Source of the DNA: Flavobacteriales bacterium
Lineage (GTDB): Bacteria > Bacteroidota > Bacteroidia > Flavobacteriales_F > PHOS-HE28
Assembly (NCBI GenBank): GCA_026129465.1
Contig: JAHCIA010000001.1
Span: 3,493,583-3,557,582 of the forward strand
Reading direction: 5' to 3'
Length of the DNA stretch: 64,000 nucleotides
Every line of letters begins with the position of its first letter. Position 1 is the first letter of the stretch. The notes beneath the pieces are model-generated. The model had not been told where the DNA came from and did not search any database. It saw nothing but the letters and a program-made list of their open reading frames with translations. Shown here piece after piece: positions 45,801 through 55,600 of the stretch. The translations under genes were made by a program, and so were the position numbers.

Positions 45801-48565
45801 CTGGTTGGCTGCAGGGCAATGCGATCACGGTCTTCGTGAATGGCACTGGCCGCCGGATGGCGTGGAGTTGGAACCAAAGCCAGGTGCGCGCCGCTGTGTT
45901 ATGCATCGGTTACCAGATGCCTGCGCCCACATTCGATTGCCTGGGCGTGGAGAACGGACCCGCCATGCCGGGATCACCTTGTGATGATGGCGATGCGACG
46001 ACCGGCTCGGATACCTGGGCGAACGACTGCGTATGTGCCGGTCTGCCGATGGATTGCCTCGGTGTGCCGGGCGGTGGCGCCTTGCCGGGATCGCCCTGCG
46101 ATGACGGCGATCCCACAACGGGTGGTGATGCCTGGACCAGCGATTGCCAATGCATCGGTCTGCCGCTGGACTGCCTGAACGTGCCGGGTGGATCGGCCTT
46201 GCCGGGAACGGTCTGCGATGATGGGAACCCGAATACGGTGCAGGATACGTGGGGCGAGGACTGCCTCTGCGCAGGTCTGCTCGTGGATTGCGAAGGCGTG
46301 CCCGGTGGAAGTGCGCTTCCCGGATCGCCGTGCGACGATGGCGATCCCGATACCGTGCAGGATGCGTGGACAAGCGATTGCCAATGCCTTGGTCTGATCG
46401 TGGATTGCCTGGGTGTGCCGGGCGGAGGCGCCTTGCCGGGCGCGCCCTGTAATGACGGTGACCCGACGACTGGCGGTGATGCATGGACCAGCGATTGCCA
46501 ATGCATCGGTCTGCCGCTGGACTGCCTGAACGTGCCGGGTGGATCGGCCTTGCCGGGAACGGTCTGCGATGATGGGAACCCGAATACGGTGCAGGATACG
46601 TGGGGCGAGGACTGCCTCTGCGCAGGTCTGCTCGTGGATTGCGAAGGCGTGCCCGGTGGAAGTGCGCTTCCCGGATCGCCGTGCGACGATGGCGATCCCG
46701 ATACCGTGCAGGATGCGTGGACAAGCGATTGCCAATGCCTTGGTCTGATCGTGGATTGCCTGGGTGTGCCGGGCGGAGGCGCCTTGCCGGGCGCGCCCTG
46801 TAATGACGGTGACCCGACGACTGGCGGTGATGCATGGACCAGCGATTGCCAATGCATCGGTCTGCCGCTGGACTGCCTGAACGTGCCGGGTGGTTCGGCC
46901 TTGCCGGGAACAGCCTGCGACGACGGCGATCCCACCACCGGCGCGGACACCTGGACGAGCGATTGTCAATGCGTCGGCCTGCCCTTGGATTGCTTGAATG
47001 TGCCAGGCGGACCGGCACTGCCGGGGACACCCTGCGATGATGGTGATCCGACCACCGGCGGGGATGCCTGGTCGAGTGATTGCCATTGCGTCGGCCTGCC
47101 CTTGGATTGTTTGAATGTGCCAGGCGGACCGGCACTGCCGGGGACACCCTGCGATGATGGCGACCCCACCACCGGCGCGGACACTTGGACGAGCGACTGC
47201 CAATGCAATGGTCTTCCACTGGATTGTCTTGGCGTCCCCGGAGGAAGCGCATGGCCTGGATCATCGTGTGACGATGGTGATCCGACCACCGGCGATGATG
47301 CCTGGTCGAGTGATTGCCAATGCATTGGTCTGCCGCTGGACTGCCTGAATGTGCCGGGAGGATCGGCCTTGCCGGGCACCTCCTGCGATGACGGCGACCC
47401 CACCACCGGCGCGGACACTTGGACAGGCGATTGCCAATGCGTCGGTCTGCCGCTGGACTGCCTGAACGTGCCGGGGGGATCGGCCTTGCCGGGCACCTCC
47501 TGTGATGATGGCGATCCCACCACCGGCTCGGACACCTGGACGAGCGATTGCCAATGCATTGGTCTGCCGCTGGACTGTCTCAACATACCCGGGGGCTCGG
47601 CCTTGCCGGGAATGCCCTGCGATGATGGCGACCCCACCACGGGTGCGGATATCTGGACGAGTGACTGCCAATGCATCGGCCTTCCGCTCGATTGTTCGGG
47701 CGTGCCAGGAGGCACCTCGTTGCCCGGTACATCGTGCGACGATGGCGACCCCACCACGGGGCTCGACACTTGGAACAATAGCTGCCAGTGCGTGGGGCTC
47801 TTGATCGATTGTCTGGGCGTGCCCGGTGGATCGGCTCTGCCCGGCGCACCCTGCGACGATGGAAACGCGAATACCGGCAACGATGTCTGGACCGATGCCT
47901 GCGATTGTGCCGGGCAGGCCTACGACTGCCTTGGTGTGGCCGGTGGCGCGGCCCTGCCTGGAACACCTTGCGATGACGGGAACCCTGCCACCTTCTTCGA
48001 TACCTGGACGACCAGCTGTTTCTGCCAGGGTTGGCCGGTGGATTGCGCCGGCGTGATCAATGGTTCGGCCTTCATCGATGTATGCGGCCAATGCGTGGGG
48101 GGAAGCACCGGCCAGCTTCCCGCACCGGACAACGACTTCGACGGACTACCGGATTGCCTGGACAACTGCCCGGAGGCCTACAACCCCGACCAAGCGGACT
48201 TTGATGGCGATGGCGTGGGCGACCCCTGCGACAACTGTCCCTGGGTCTTCAATCCCGATCAGTTGGACAGCAATGGCGACGGGGTAGGCGATGCCTGCCA
48301 GGGTGGTGGCATCGGCATGGAGGAATGGTCCGGTCTGCCGCTGCTGCAGGTCTTCCCCAATCCTACGTCCGGCACCTTGCATCTGGGCGCCTGGGGCTCC
48401 ATGGCCGCCGAGGTGTTCGTGCTGGATGTCTCCGGCGCTTTGGTGAAGCGCATGATCGCCGCCCCGGTGATCGACCTGTCCTCCCTGGCGCAGGGCACCT
48501 ATCAATTGGTGCTGGTGGACCCCGCTGGTGATCCGCTGGGCAGGGCCCGAGTGGTGCGCCTGTGA
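42851..48565 (+). CDS. Giant T9SS protein: C25-like domain plus four-Cys 39-residue repeats
   Basis: 1904 residues. Signal peptide (~1-25, ...VSAQ); fibronectin-like segment (~35-115); a gingipain/C25-like fold (~125-480), recognised by [10 protein letters not shown], the [10 protein letters not shown] segment and the AVGRVDLHD turn; another Fn3-like domain (~480-570). Then 39-residue repeats of the form [12 protein letters not shown](D/N)DG(D/N)P.T..D.W...C.C.GLP: about five at ~572-830, an inserted beta-sandwich-like domain (~835-1025), and 18 tandem units (~1028-1730). Thrombospondin-3-like calcium repeats (~1757-1817) and a type A T9SS tail (FPNPTSGTL..., [11 protein letters not shown]) end it. 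The His-Gly and Cys positions expected for C25 catalysis read GCGG and FGSY, so it may be inactive. A paralogue follows at 48810. Confidence 0.85.
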   Translation: MPPVLRATLLLVAALLHWAEPVSAQTVGHDRSVRMWVEVQEAPPRITLKWLPHSNTYGFTIWRKLKGGTNWGSPVADLPNGTTEWQDNNVQVGVNYEYKIVRTTANLGNGYGYVNSAIRLPLVDQRGTVVLVVDNTHSTALAAQLQQLEDDFVGDGWKVVRHDVSPNATVPSVKALIQSTWSADPQNVKAVFLVGHVPVPYSGNLAPDGHGEHYGAWPADVYYGEMNGSWTDNTVNNAGGAWPMNHNVPGDGKWDQTVIPTAVELAVGRVDLHDMPAFPQSHTQLLSNYLTKLHNWKHKVFTAQLRGLVDDNFTGYGDAFSQNAWRGYGPLVHPDNVQALDYFSTLNNQSYMFSYGCGGGWFTGANGIGDTPDFVSPGVQTIFTVVFGSYFGDWNNQNNFLRATLGSGTTLASFWAGYPNWYIQHMGMGETIGYGTVLTQNNTGHYDPANWQNNRIHVALLGDPTLRMHIVAPPGNVTAMVTGPESVGLSWGASPDATIGYHVYRRDPATGNWTRRTTAPVTATSFTDNTAGLSGNVRYMVRALKLEVSYSGSYFNLSQGKFAQVELVQVPVDCNGVAGGPAMPGTPCNDGNPCTTNDSWNNACQCVGQPVVCTPSHPCVTAACVNGNCVETLVPDSDGDGVCDALDGCPFDPLKTQPGICGCGNPEPGTACDDGNPATANDVIGANCQCAGLPIDCLGVPGGPAQPGSPCDDGDPATGNDTWGANCQCVGLPYDCLGIPGGTNVPGSPCNDGPPGTIDQHWNTDCECVGTPVDCQGIPEGPALPGTPCDDGNPATGNDTWNVQCQCIGLPIDCFGVPGGNAVVDDCGVCGGNNACIDATVCVILDQGDGNDPDGEEAENGNIYMNTGSLDLVYDSEGVPFRGDQLSALRFRAVAVPPGATIVTAHVQFTARTGGNLDPCLVELSAEDVDHSAPLNSAPFNFSGRPRTPGIPWAPPAWNQPNAATDNERSVNIAAAIQQVVGRPGWLQGNAITVFVNGTGRRMAWSWNQSQVRAAVLCIGYQMPAPTFDCLGVENGPAMPGSPCDDGDATTGSDTWANDCVCAGLPMDCLGVPGGGALPGSPCDDGDPTTGGDAWTSDCQCIGLPLDCLNVPGGSALPGTVCDDGNPNTVQDTWGEDCLCAGLLVDCEGVPGGSALPGSPCDDGDPDTVQDAWTSDCQCLGLIVDCLGVPGGGALPGAPCNDGDPTTGGDAWTSDCQCIGLPLDCLNVPGGSALPGTVCDDGNPNTVQDTWGEDCLCAGLLVDCEGVPGGSALPGSPCDDGDPDTVQDAWTSDCQCLGLIVDCLGVPGGGALPGAPCNDGDPTTGGDAWTSDCQCIGLPLDCLNVPGGSALPGTACDDGDPTTGADTWTSDCQCVGLPLDCLNVPGGPALPGTPCDDGDPTTGGDAWSSDCHCVGLPLDCLNVPGGPALPGTPCDDGDPTTGADTWTSDCQCNGLPLDCLGVPGGSAWPGSSCDDGDPTTGDDAWSSDCQCIGLPLDCLNVPGGSALPGTSCDDGDPTTGADTWTGDCQCVGLPLDCLNVPGGSALPGTSCDDGDPTTGSDTWTSDCQCIGLPLDCLNIPGGSALPGMPCDDGDPTTGADIWTSDCQCIGLPLDCSGVPGGTSLPGTSCDDGDPTTGLDTWNNSCQCVGLLIDCLGVPGGSALPGAPCDDGNANTGNDVWTDACDCAGQAYDCLGVAGGAALPGTPCDDGNPATFFDTWTTSCFCQGWPVDCAGVINGSAFIDVCGQCVGGSTGQLPAPDNDFDGLPDCLDNCPEAYNPDQADFDGDGVGDPCDNCPWVFNPDQLDSNGDGVGDACQGGGIGMEEWSGLPLLQVFPNPTSGTLHLGAWGSMAAEVFVLDVSGALVKRMIAAPVIDLSSLAQGTYQLVLVDPAGDPLGRARVVRL
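44565..48040 (+). repeat. 117-bp (39-codon) repeat arrays, first protein
   Basis: Two blocks, about 44565-45330 (five diverged units, one interrupted) and 45935-48040 (18 tandem units). Each unit encodes four Cys in the layout DC...PC...C-x-C. Units of the second block differ from each other by few bases. Confidence 0.9.
46133..46834 (+). repeat. Perfect 351-bp tandem duplication (three repeat units)
   Basis: Bases 46133-46483 and 46484-46834 appear identical throughout and correspond to three 117-bp units each, with a further partial copy of the first unit starting at 46835. The reading frame is preserved. Confidence 0.9.
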
Positions 48566-48587
48566 GCACTTCGCCCTGTGCTTTTTT
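48565..48587 (+). terminator. Rho-independent terminator after the first C25-like gene
   Basis: AGCAC/GTGCT stem with an eight-base loop, immediately followed by T6, starting at the stop codon. The stem is short but the T run is the only such one I noticed in this GC-rich window. Confidence 0.5.
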
Positions 48588-48697
48588 CGTCGAGTGATCA
48601 TCCTGAGAGGTCGTCCACGGCCCGGTGTTCATCGCCACCATCCCCGGATCACGCCAATTGCCTTGTAACCATGGCCGGTCCATGGGGGTAAGAACCC

Positions 48698-48719
48698 GCT
48701 GTTCATCAACCTGAACAGC
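48698..48719. promoter_or_regulatory. Perfect 8-bp inverted repeat upstream of the second C25-like gene
   Basis: GCTGTTCA, six-base spacer, TGAACAGC, about 90 bases before the chosen start. The symmetry and position suggest a regulator-binding site; the regulator is unknown. Confidence 0.45.
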
Positions 48720-48809
48720 ATGGTGATAGCGGAACGTGGGCCACAGGGAGGGATCTGGAAGCGTGGATGGCAAGGCGGTCCACCGGTGTTCGGGCGGACC
48801 ATTCACGCA

Positions 48810-51800
48810 ATGGTCCACCCCCTGATCTTGGTCATCCTCATCGCCCTTGCACCTGCAACGGCCCAAGCCCAGACCCTTGCGGAAGGTGCCGCCGTGAAGG
48901 TGCATGCCACCGTACAGACCCAGCCGCCGCGCATCACCCTGCAATGGGTGCAACATCCAGGATCGACCGGATTCACCATCTACCGCAAGCTCAAGTCGGC
49001 CGCGTCATGGGGTTCGGCCATCGCCACTTTGGCGGGAAACGCCACGCAATACGCCGATGACAACGTGCAGTTAGGGGTTTCCTACGAGTACCGCGTGCAC
49101 CGCACCGGGAATGGCAACGCCAATGGCTATGTCAACAGTGGCATCCAGGTGCCGCCCATGGAGTACAAGGGCAAGATCATCCTGCTGGTGGACAACACCC
49201 TTTCCACGCCACTCGCCCCGGAACTCGAGCAGCTTCGGCAGGACCTGCGCGCCGACGGCTGGACGGTAATCCGTGAGGATGTCGCGCCCACCGCCGCGGT
49301 GCCCAGCGTGCGCAACATCATCATAGGCCACTACAACAGCGATCCCACGCACGTGAAGGCCGTTTATATCGTGGGCCATGTGCCGGTGCCATACAGCGGG
49401 GACATCAACCCCGACGGCCACGGCGAGCACCGCGGGGCCTGGCCTTGCGATGGTTACTACGGGGAACTGGACGGTACCTGGACCGACAACGGCAACTACC
49501 AGAACAACGCGCCCAACCCCAAGAACAACAACGTGCCCGGTGACGGCAAGTTCGACCAGAGCAATTTCCCCGGTGCGGTGGAGCTGCAGGTGGGCAGGGT
49601 GGACCTGTATGACATGCCGGCCTTCACGCAGGGCGAGGTGCAATTGATGCGCAACTACCTGAACAGGGCACATGCCTTCAAGCACCGCGCCTTCATTCCG
49701 CAGACGCGGGCCATGATCTTCGACAATCTCCAGTGGGTCAGCCACCCCCTGGCCGCCAGCGGATGGCGCAACATTCCAGCATTGGTGGGTCCCTCGGAGA
49801 TCACCGCGGCACAACCCTACGGCCCGCCATTCTGGGCGCTCACCATGGACCAGAGCTACCTATGGACCTACACCTGTGGGGGAGGTTCCTACATCTGGGA
49901 GGGTGGGGTGATCAACTACAACATGGCCGGCAACATCGGCAGCACGCACGAGTACGCGACGTTCAGCAGCGTGGGAGGCGTGTTCAACATGTCACTGGGC
50001 AGCTATTTCGGCGATTGGGACAACCGCAACAACTTCCTGAAGGCCCCGCTGGCCCTTGGCGAAGCGCTCACCAACTGCTGGTCGGGCATGCCGCCCTGGT
50101 TCTACCACCACATGGGCCTGGGCGAGAACATCGGGTACAGCACCTGGGCCACCATGAACAACAGCGGGCTGTACCTCCCCGCCAACGACGGCTGGCAGGG
50201 CAGTATCGGCCGTACACATCTCGCACTCATGGGCGATCCTTCGCTGCGCATGACCATGGTGGCGCCACCGACGAACCTCAGCGTCACCAATAGCTCGGGT
50301 TTCGCCAATTTCAACTGGACACCTTCCACGGAGACAGTGCTGGGGTACTACCTCTATGACATCAACCCCACCACGGGCGTCGTCACCCGGCTGGTGGACG
50401 AGCTGATCAACGGCGGCACCTACCTCAATCCGGCCATTCCCTTCATCGCGGGCCGCGAATACATGGTGCGAGCGGTGAAGTTGGAGACGAGCCCAAGCGG
50501 CAGCTATTTCAACCTCTCGCTGGGTGCCATGGCCATTGCCGCAGGAAGTCCATCGAACGATTGCCTGGGTGTGCCAGGTGGCAACGCGGTGCCGGGATCG
50601 CCCTGCAACGACAACAACCCGAACACGGGCAACGATACCTGGAACGCGAACTGCCAATGCGTGGGCCAACCGCTGGATTGCCTGGGCGTGCCCGGTGGCA
50701 ATGCGGTGCCGGGATCGCCGTGCAACGACAACAACCCGAACACGGGCAACGATACCTGGAATGCGAACTGCCAGTGCGTGGGTCAGCCGCTGGATTGCCT
50801 GGGCGTGCCCGGTGGCAATGCGGTGCCGGGATCGCCGTGCAACGACAACAACCCGAACACGATCAACGACACGTGGACGGCGAACTGTGAGTGCGTTGGA
50901 ACGCTTCTTCCTGCCGACTGTCTTGGCGTGCCGGGTGGCAGTGCGGTGCCGGGATCAGCTTGCAACGACAACAACCCGAACACGGGCAACGATACCTGGA
51001 ACGCGAACTGCCAGTGCGTAGGCCAACCGCTGGATTGCCTGGGCGTGCCCGGTGGCAATGCGGTGCCGGGATCAGCTTGCAACGACAACAACCCGAACAC
51101 GATCAACGACACGTGGACGGCGAACTGTGAGTGCGTTGGAACGCTTCTTCCCGCGGACTGCCTTGGCGTGCCGGGTGGCAGTGCGGTACCCGGTTCACCC
51201 TGCAACGACAACAACCCGAACACGGGCAACGATACCTGGAACGCGAACTGCCAGTGCGTAGGCCAACCGCTGGATTGCCTGGGCGTGCCCGGCGGCAGCG
51301 CGGTGCCGGGATCGCCGTGCAACGACAACAACCCGAACACGGGCAACGATACCTGGAACGCGAACTGCCAGTGCGTGGGCCAACCGCTGGATTGCCTGGG
51401 CGTGCCCGGTGGCAATGCGGTGCCGGGATCAGCTTGCAACGACAACAACCCGAACACGGGCAACGATACCTGGAACGCGAACTGCCAGTGCTTGGGTCAG
51501 CCGCTGGATTGCCTGGGCGTGCCCGGTGGCAACGCGGTGCCGGGATCGCCGTGCAACGACAATAACCCGAACACGGGCAACGATACCTGGAACGCGAACT
51601 GCCAATGTGTGGGTCAGCCCCTGGACTGCCTGGGCGTGCCCGGCGGCAGCGCGGCGCCAGGATCAGCTTGCAATGACAACAACCCGAACACGATCAACGA
51701 CACGTGGACGGCGAACTGTGAGTGCGTTGGAACGTTGCTTCCTGCGGACTGCTTGGGCGTGCCCGGAGGCAATGCGGTGCCGGGATCGCCGTGCAACGAC

Positions 51801-52631
51801 AACAACCCGAACACGATCAACGACACGTGGACGGCGAACTGCGAGTGTGTTGGAACGCTTCTTCCTGCGGACTGTCTTGGCGTGCCGGGTGGCAGTGCAG
51901 TGCCGGGGTCAGCTTGCAACGACAACAACCCGAACACGGGCAACGATACCTGGAACGCGAACTGCCAATGTGTGGGTCAGCCGCTGGACTGCTTGGGCGT
52001 GCCCGGTGGCAATGCGGTGCCGGGGTCGCCGTGCAACGACAACAACCCGAACACGATCAACGACACGTGGACGGCGAACTGCCAATGCCTGGGCATCCCC
52101 GTCAACATGGATTGCGCCGGCATCGTGGCTGGAAATGCCTTCGTGGATGATTGTGGGAACTGCGCGGGAGGGAACACCGGCATCATCCCGAACCCGGATG
52201 CGGATGGGGACGGGATCCTCGATTGCGATGACATCTGTCCGGGTGCCTTCGACCCTGAGCAGGGCGACTTCGACGGCGATGGCATCGGCGATGCCTGCGA
52301 CAATTGTCCCTGGGTGTACAACCCGGATCAAGCGGACAGCAGTGGCAATGGGCTCGGCGATGCCTGTGAGCAGATCACCGGTCTCTTGGAGCCAGGCGCT
52401 GATGCCGGCCTAGTGCTCCATCCGAACCCCGCCGTGGACCATGTGTTCGTACGATGCGCCATCCCAGGGGCACGCTACATGCGGATGCATGACGCCGTGG
52501 GCAACGTGATCGCCGAAACGGGGCTGTCCACCCGCCACGATGTGGGCCACCTGGCCATGGGCGTCTACTTGCTCACCGTGCTGGATGCCGATGGACGTCC
52601 GCTGGCGCAGGCGCGGTTCGTGAAACAGTGA
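48810..52631 (+). CDS. Second giant T9SS protein: C25-like domain plus 39-residue repeats
   Basis: About 1273 residues, a tandem paralogue of the 42851 gene with the same plan: signal peptide (~1-21, ...TAQAQ), Fn3-like part, C25-like fold ([26 protein letters not shown]), then 13 tandem repeats (~584-1100) of the DCLGVPGG(N/S)AVPGS..CNDNNPNT type, a degenerate fourteenth, thrombospondin-3-like repeats (~1124-1187) and a type A T9SS tail. Two unit lengths alternate: 39 residues ending CQCVGQPL, and 41 ending CECVGTLLPA. The C25 catalytic positions read CGGG and LGSY, as in its neighbour, so both seem to have lost the peptidase dyad. I placed the start at ATG 48810; an upstream in-frame ATG at 48720 would add 30 residues before the signal peptide and overlaps no recognisable feature. 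Confidence 0.85.
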   Translation: MVHPLILVILIALAPATAQAQTLAEGAAVKVHATVQTQPPRITLQWVQHPGSTGFTIYRKLKSAASWGSAIATLAGNATQYADDNVQLGVSYEYRVHRTGNGNANGYVNSGIQVPPMEYKGKIILLVDNTLSTPLAPELEQLRQDLRADGWTVIREDVAPTAAVPSVRNIIIGHYNSDPTHVKAVYIVGHVPVPYSGDINPDGHGEHRGAWPCDGYYGELDGTWTDNGNYQNNAPNPKNNNVPGDGKFDQSNFPGAVELQVGRVDLYDMPAFTQGEVQLMRNYLNRAHAFKHRAFIPQTRAMIFDNLQWVSHPLAASGWRNIPALVGPSEITAAQPYGPPFWALTMDQSYLWTYTCGGGSYIWEGGVINYNMAGNIGSTHEYATFSSVGGVFNMSLGSYFGDWDNRNNFLKAPLALGEALTNCWSGMPPWFYHHMGLGENIGYSTWATMNNSGLYLPANDGWQGSIGRTHLALMGDPSLRMTMVAPPTNLSVTNSSGFANFNWTPSTETVLGYYLYDINPTTGVVTRLVDELINGGTYLNPAIPFIAGREYMVRAVKLETSPSGSYFNLSLGAMAIAAGSPSNDCLGVPGGNAVPGSPCNDNNPNTGNDTWNANCQCVGQPLDCLGVPGGNAVPGSPCNDNNPNTGNDTWNANCQCVGQPLDCLGVPGGNAVPGSPCNDNNPNTINDTWTANCECVGTLLPADCLGVPGGSAVPGSACNDNNPNTGNDTWNANCQCVGQPLDCLGVPGGNAVPGSACNDNNPNTINDTWTANCECVGTLLPADCLGVPGGSAVPGSPCNDNNPNTGNDTWNANCQCVGQPLDCLGVPGGSAVPGSPCNDNNPNTGNDTWNANCQCVGQPLDCLGVPGGNAVPGSACNDNNPNTGNDTWNANCQCLGQPLDCLGVPGGNAVPGSPCNDNNPNTGNDTWNANCQCVGQPLDCLGVPGGSAAPGSACNDNNPNTINDTWTANCECVGTLLPADCLGVPGGNAVPGSPCNDNNPNTINDTWTANCECVGTLLPADCLGVPGGSAVPGSACNDNNPNTGNDTWNANCQCVGQPLDCLGVPGGNAVPGSPCNDNNPNTINDTWTANCQCLGIPVNMDCAGIVAGNAFVDDCGNCAGGNTGIIPNPDADGDGILDCDDICPGAFDPEQGDFDGDGIGDACDNCPWVYNPDQADSSGNGLGDACEQITGLLEPGADAGLVLHPNPAVDHVFVRCAIPGARYMRMHDAVGNVIAETGLSTRHDVGHLAMGVYLLTVLDADGRPLAQARFVKQ
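50560..52106 (+). repeat. 117/123-bp repeat array, second protein
   Basis: Thirteen near-identical tandem units, a mixture of 117-bp and 123-bp forms in irregular order. The mixed order suggests repeated unequal exchange between the two unit types. Confidence 0.9.
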
Positions 52632-52658
52632 CGGCCCCGGGTCCCGATCTCCGGATCG

Positions 52659-55600
52659 TCACTTCAGAAGGGTCACCGTGCCCATCATGTCGCGCTGGAT
52701 CCGGCTGTACCCATCGCTCACGATCAGGTGCCACACGTAGACACCCTGCGGCAGGATCTCGCCTTCGTTGCGATACCCGCCATTCCAACCCACCGTGTGT
52801 TCGCGCGTCTCGAACACGATGTGGCCCCAACGATCATAGATGATCAGGTCGTACCGTTCGGGATCGATGCCGAGCACCGAGGGGATGAACACATCGTTCA
52901 AACCATCCCCGTCGGGTGTGAACGCGTTGGGCACGTACGGTGTGAGTTCATCTTCCACCACGACCTCCACGCAGAATACATTGGTACAGCCGAGTGCGCT
53001 CGTGGCGGTCAGGCAGATCTCGTACGTGCCTGCGAGCGCAGGTGCGATGGTCAACGCGAAGGAGGCTCCTCCGGTCAAGGGCTGACCGTCCAAGGTCCAG
53101 GTGTATTCCACGCCGGGGGTCGGGCCATGCGTCACACTCACCGTGGGATCCTCGGTGCTCACGCGCAAAGGGGTCACACTGAACAATGCCGGAGGGCCTG
53201 AGGAGACCACGACCGCATCGGCGATGGTGACAGTTCCGGTGCAACCGTGCGCGTCGGTCACTTGAAGCGTGACATCATATTCGCCTGCGTACCCATAGAC
53301 ATGTGACGTGCTGGGGACGGAAGCATTGCTGAAGCCATTGCCAAAACTCCACAATGCCGATTGGAGTGGTCCAGGGGTGGTGTTGATGAATTGTACCGTG
53401 AGGGGCGCGCAACCGCTGGAAGGTGCCGCGATGAACGAAGGCACAGGCACAGGCCAAAGGCCTACGGCCACCGTGGCCGTGGAAATGTTGCCTGCGCATG
53501 CTCCGGTGCCGTTCACCGTGTACACATATGCCCCAGGGGTGTCCGCAGTGGGGTCGAAGGCTCCGGAGCTTGGGCCATTGGGTCCTGTCCAGGAACCGCC
53601 GGGTTGTGCTCCTGCGCCGAGACCATTGTTCAGCGCGGTGGCGACGCCATTGGCGCAAATGGTGATGGCGCCATCAGGACCGGCGTTCGGCAGGCTGGCA
53701 ATGGTCAGGGCCACCACGGCTTGGGCGGAAGGGCAGGGGGGCGTACCGGTCACGGTATAGGTGTAGTTGCCACCGATGGCCGTGGCCGGATCGACCGAGG
53801 TCACCACCTGGCCCAGGGGATCGGTCCATGTTCCGCCGGGATCCGGTGTGCCGCCCAACCAGCCGGAGGGGTCCGTTACCGGCGCATTCTCGCAAAGCGA
53901 CAACTGGCCACCGATACCCGCCTGGGGCGGTTGCACGATGTTGATCGTCAATACGGCACTTGCGGAAAGGCAAGGTGGTACGGCGGGGATGGTATAGGTG
54001 TAAGAACCACTTGCGGCTAAACCAGGATCCAAGGTGCCCGGTACTTGAGCACCCCCTGGGCCGGTCCATGTGCCGCCGGGATCCGGGCTTCCACCTAACA
54101 GCGAGGTGAGTCCCACGGGCGCACCGGAACTGCATAAGGATGCGCTGGCGTTGCTGCCCGCGTTGGGTTGTGCGGTCTCGTTCACGGTCACTGTGGCGGT
54201 GGCATTGACGCAGGGCGGTGGCGCGGTCACCGTGTAGGTGTAGATGCCGGGCGCATGGATGGCGGGATCATAAGTGCCGCCGAAGGCACCGCCACCAGGG
54301 GCTGTCCATGTGCCGCCCGGCGCGGGGTTGCCACCGAGTTGTCCGAAGAGATTGGCCGGTGCGGAACTCTCACACAGCGTGATCGCGCCGGGAGAACCGG
54401 CACTGGGCTGCGGCACGATGGTCAAGGTCAAGGTGGCCTGCGCGCTCACGCAGGGTGGCGCGGCGCTGACCGTGTAGGTGTAGTTGCCGGAAGCGGCCGT
54501 CGCGGGATCGAGTGTGCCGGGCACCTGCCCACCCCCGGGGCCGGTCCACGTGCCACCGGGATCCGGGCTTCCACCCAACAGCGAGGTGAGTCCCACGGGC
54601 GCACCGGAACTGCAAAAGGATGCGCTGGCGTTGCTGCCCGGGTTGGGTTGCGCGGTCTCGGTCACGGTCACCGTGGCGGTGGCATTGACGCAGGGCGGTG
54701 GCGCGGTCACCGTGTAGGTGTAGATGCCGGGCGCATGGATGGCAGGATCATAAGTGCCGCCGAAGGCACCACCACCAGGGGCTGTCCATGTGCCGCCTGG
54801 CGCGGGGTTGCCACCGAGTTGTCCGAAGAGGTTGGCCGGTGGGGAACTCTCACACAGCGTGATCGCGCCGGGAGAACCGGCACTGGGCTGCGGCACGATG
54901 GTCAAGGTCAAGGTGGCCTGCGCGCTCACGCAGGGTGGCGCGGCGCTGACCGTGTAGGTGTAGTTGCCGGAAGCGGCCGTCGCGGGATCGAGTGTGCCGG
55001 GCACCTGCCCACCCCCGGGGCCGGTCCACGTGCCACCGGGATCCGGGCTTCCACCCAACAGCGAGGTGAGTCCCACGGGCGCACCGGAACTGCATAAGGA
55101 TGCGCTGGCGTTGCTGCCCGCGTTGGGTTGTGCGGTCTCGTTCACGGTCACTGTGGCGGTGGCATTGACGCAGGGCGGTGGCGCGGTCACCGTGTAGGTG
55201 TAGATGCCGGGCGCATGGATGGCAGGATCATAAGTGCCGCCGAAGGCACCACCACCAGGGGCTGTCCATGTGCCGCCCGGCGCGGGGTTGCCACCGAGTT
55301 GTCCGAACAAGTTCGTGGGTGCCGAGGTCTCACACAAGGTGATCGCGCCCGGCGTGCCCGCACTGGGCTGAGGCACGATGGTCAAGGTCAAGGTGGCCTG
55401 CGCGCTCACGCAGGGTGGCGCGGCGCTGACCGTGTAGGTGTAGTTGCCGGAAGCGGCCGTCGCGGGATCGAGCGTACCGGGCACCTGCCCACCACCAGGG
55501 CCGGTCCACGTGCCACCGGGATCCGGGCTTCCACCCAACAGCGAGGTGAGTACCACAGCCGCGCTGGAACTGCACAAGGAAGCAGTGGCATCCAGGCCAG

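Noticed and set aside
44330-48091. Long minus-strand open frames opposite the four-Cys repeat gene
   Set aside because: They repeat with the same 117-bp period as the sense repeats and have no recognisable domain; the sense frame has signal peptide, Cys pattern and T9SS tail.
50560-52106. CRISPR-like regular repeats
   Set aside because: Units are 117-123 bp, contiguous without unique spacers, and lie in frame within a coding sequence; no cas genes nearby.
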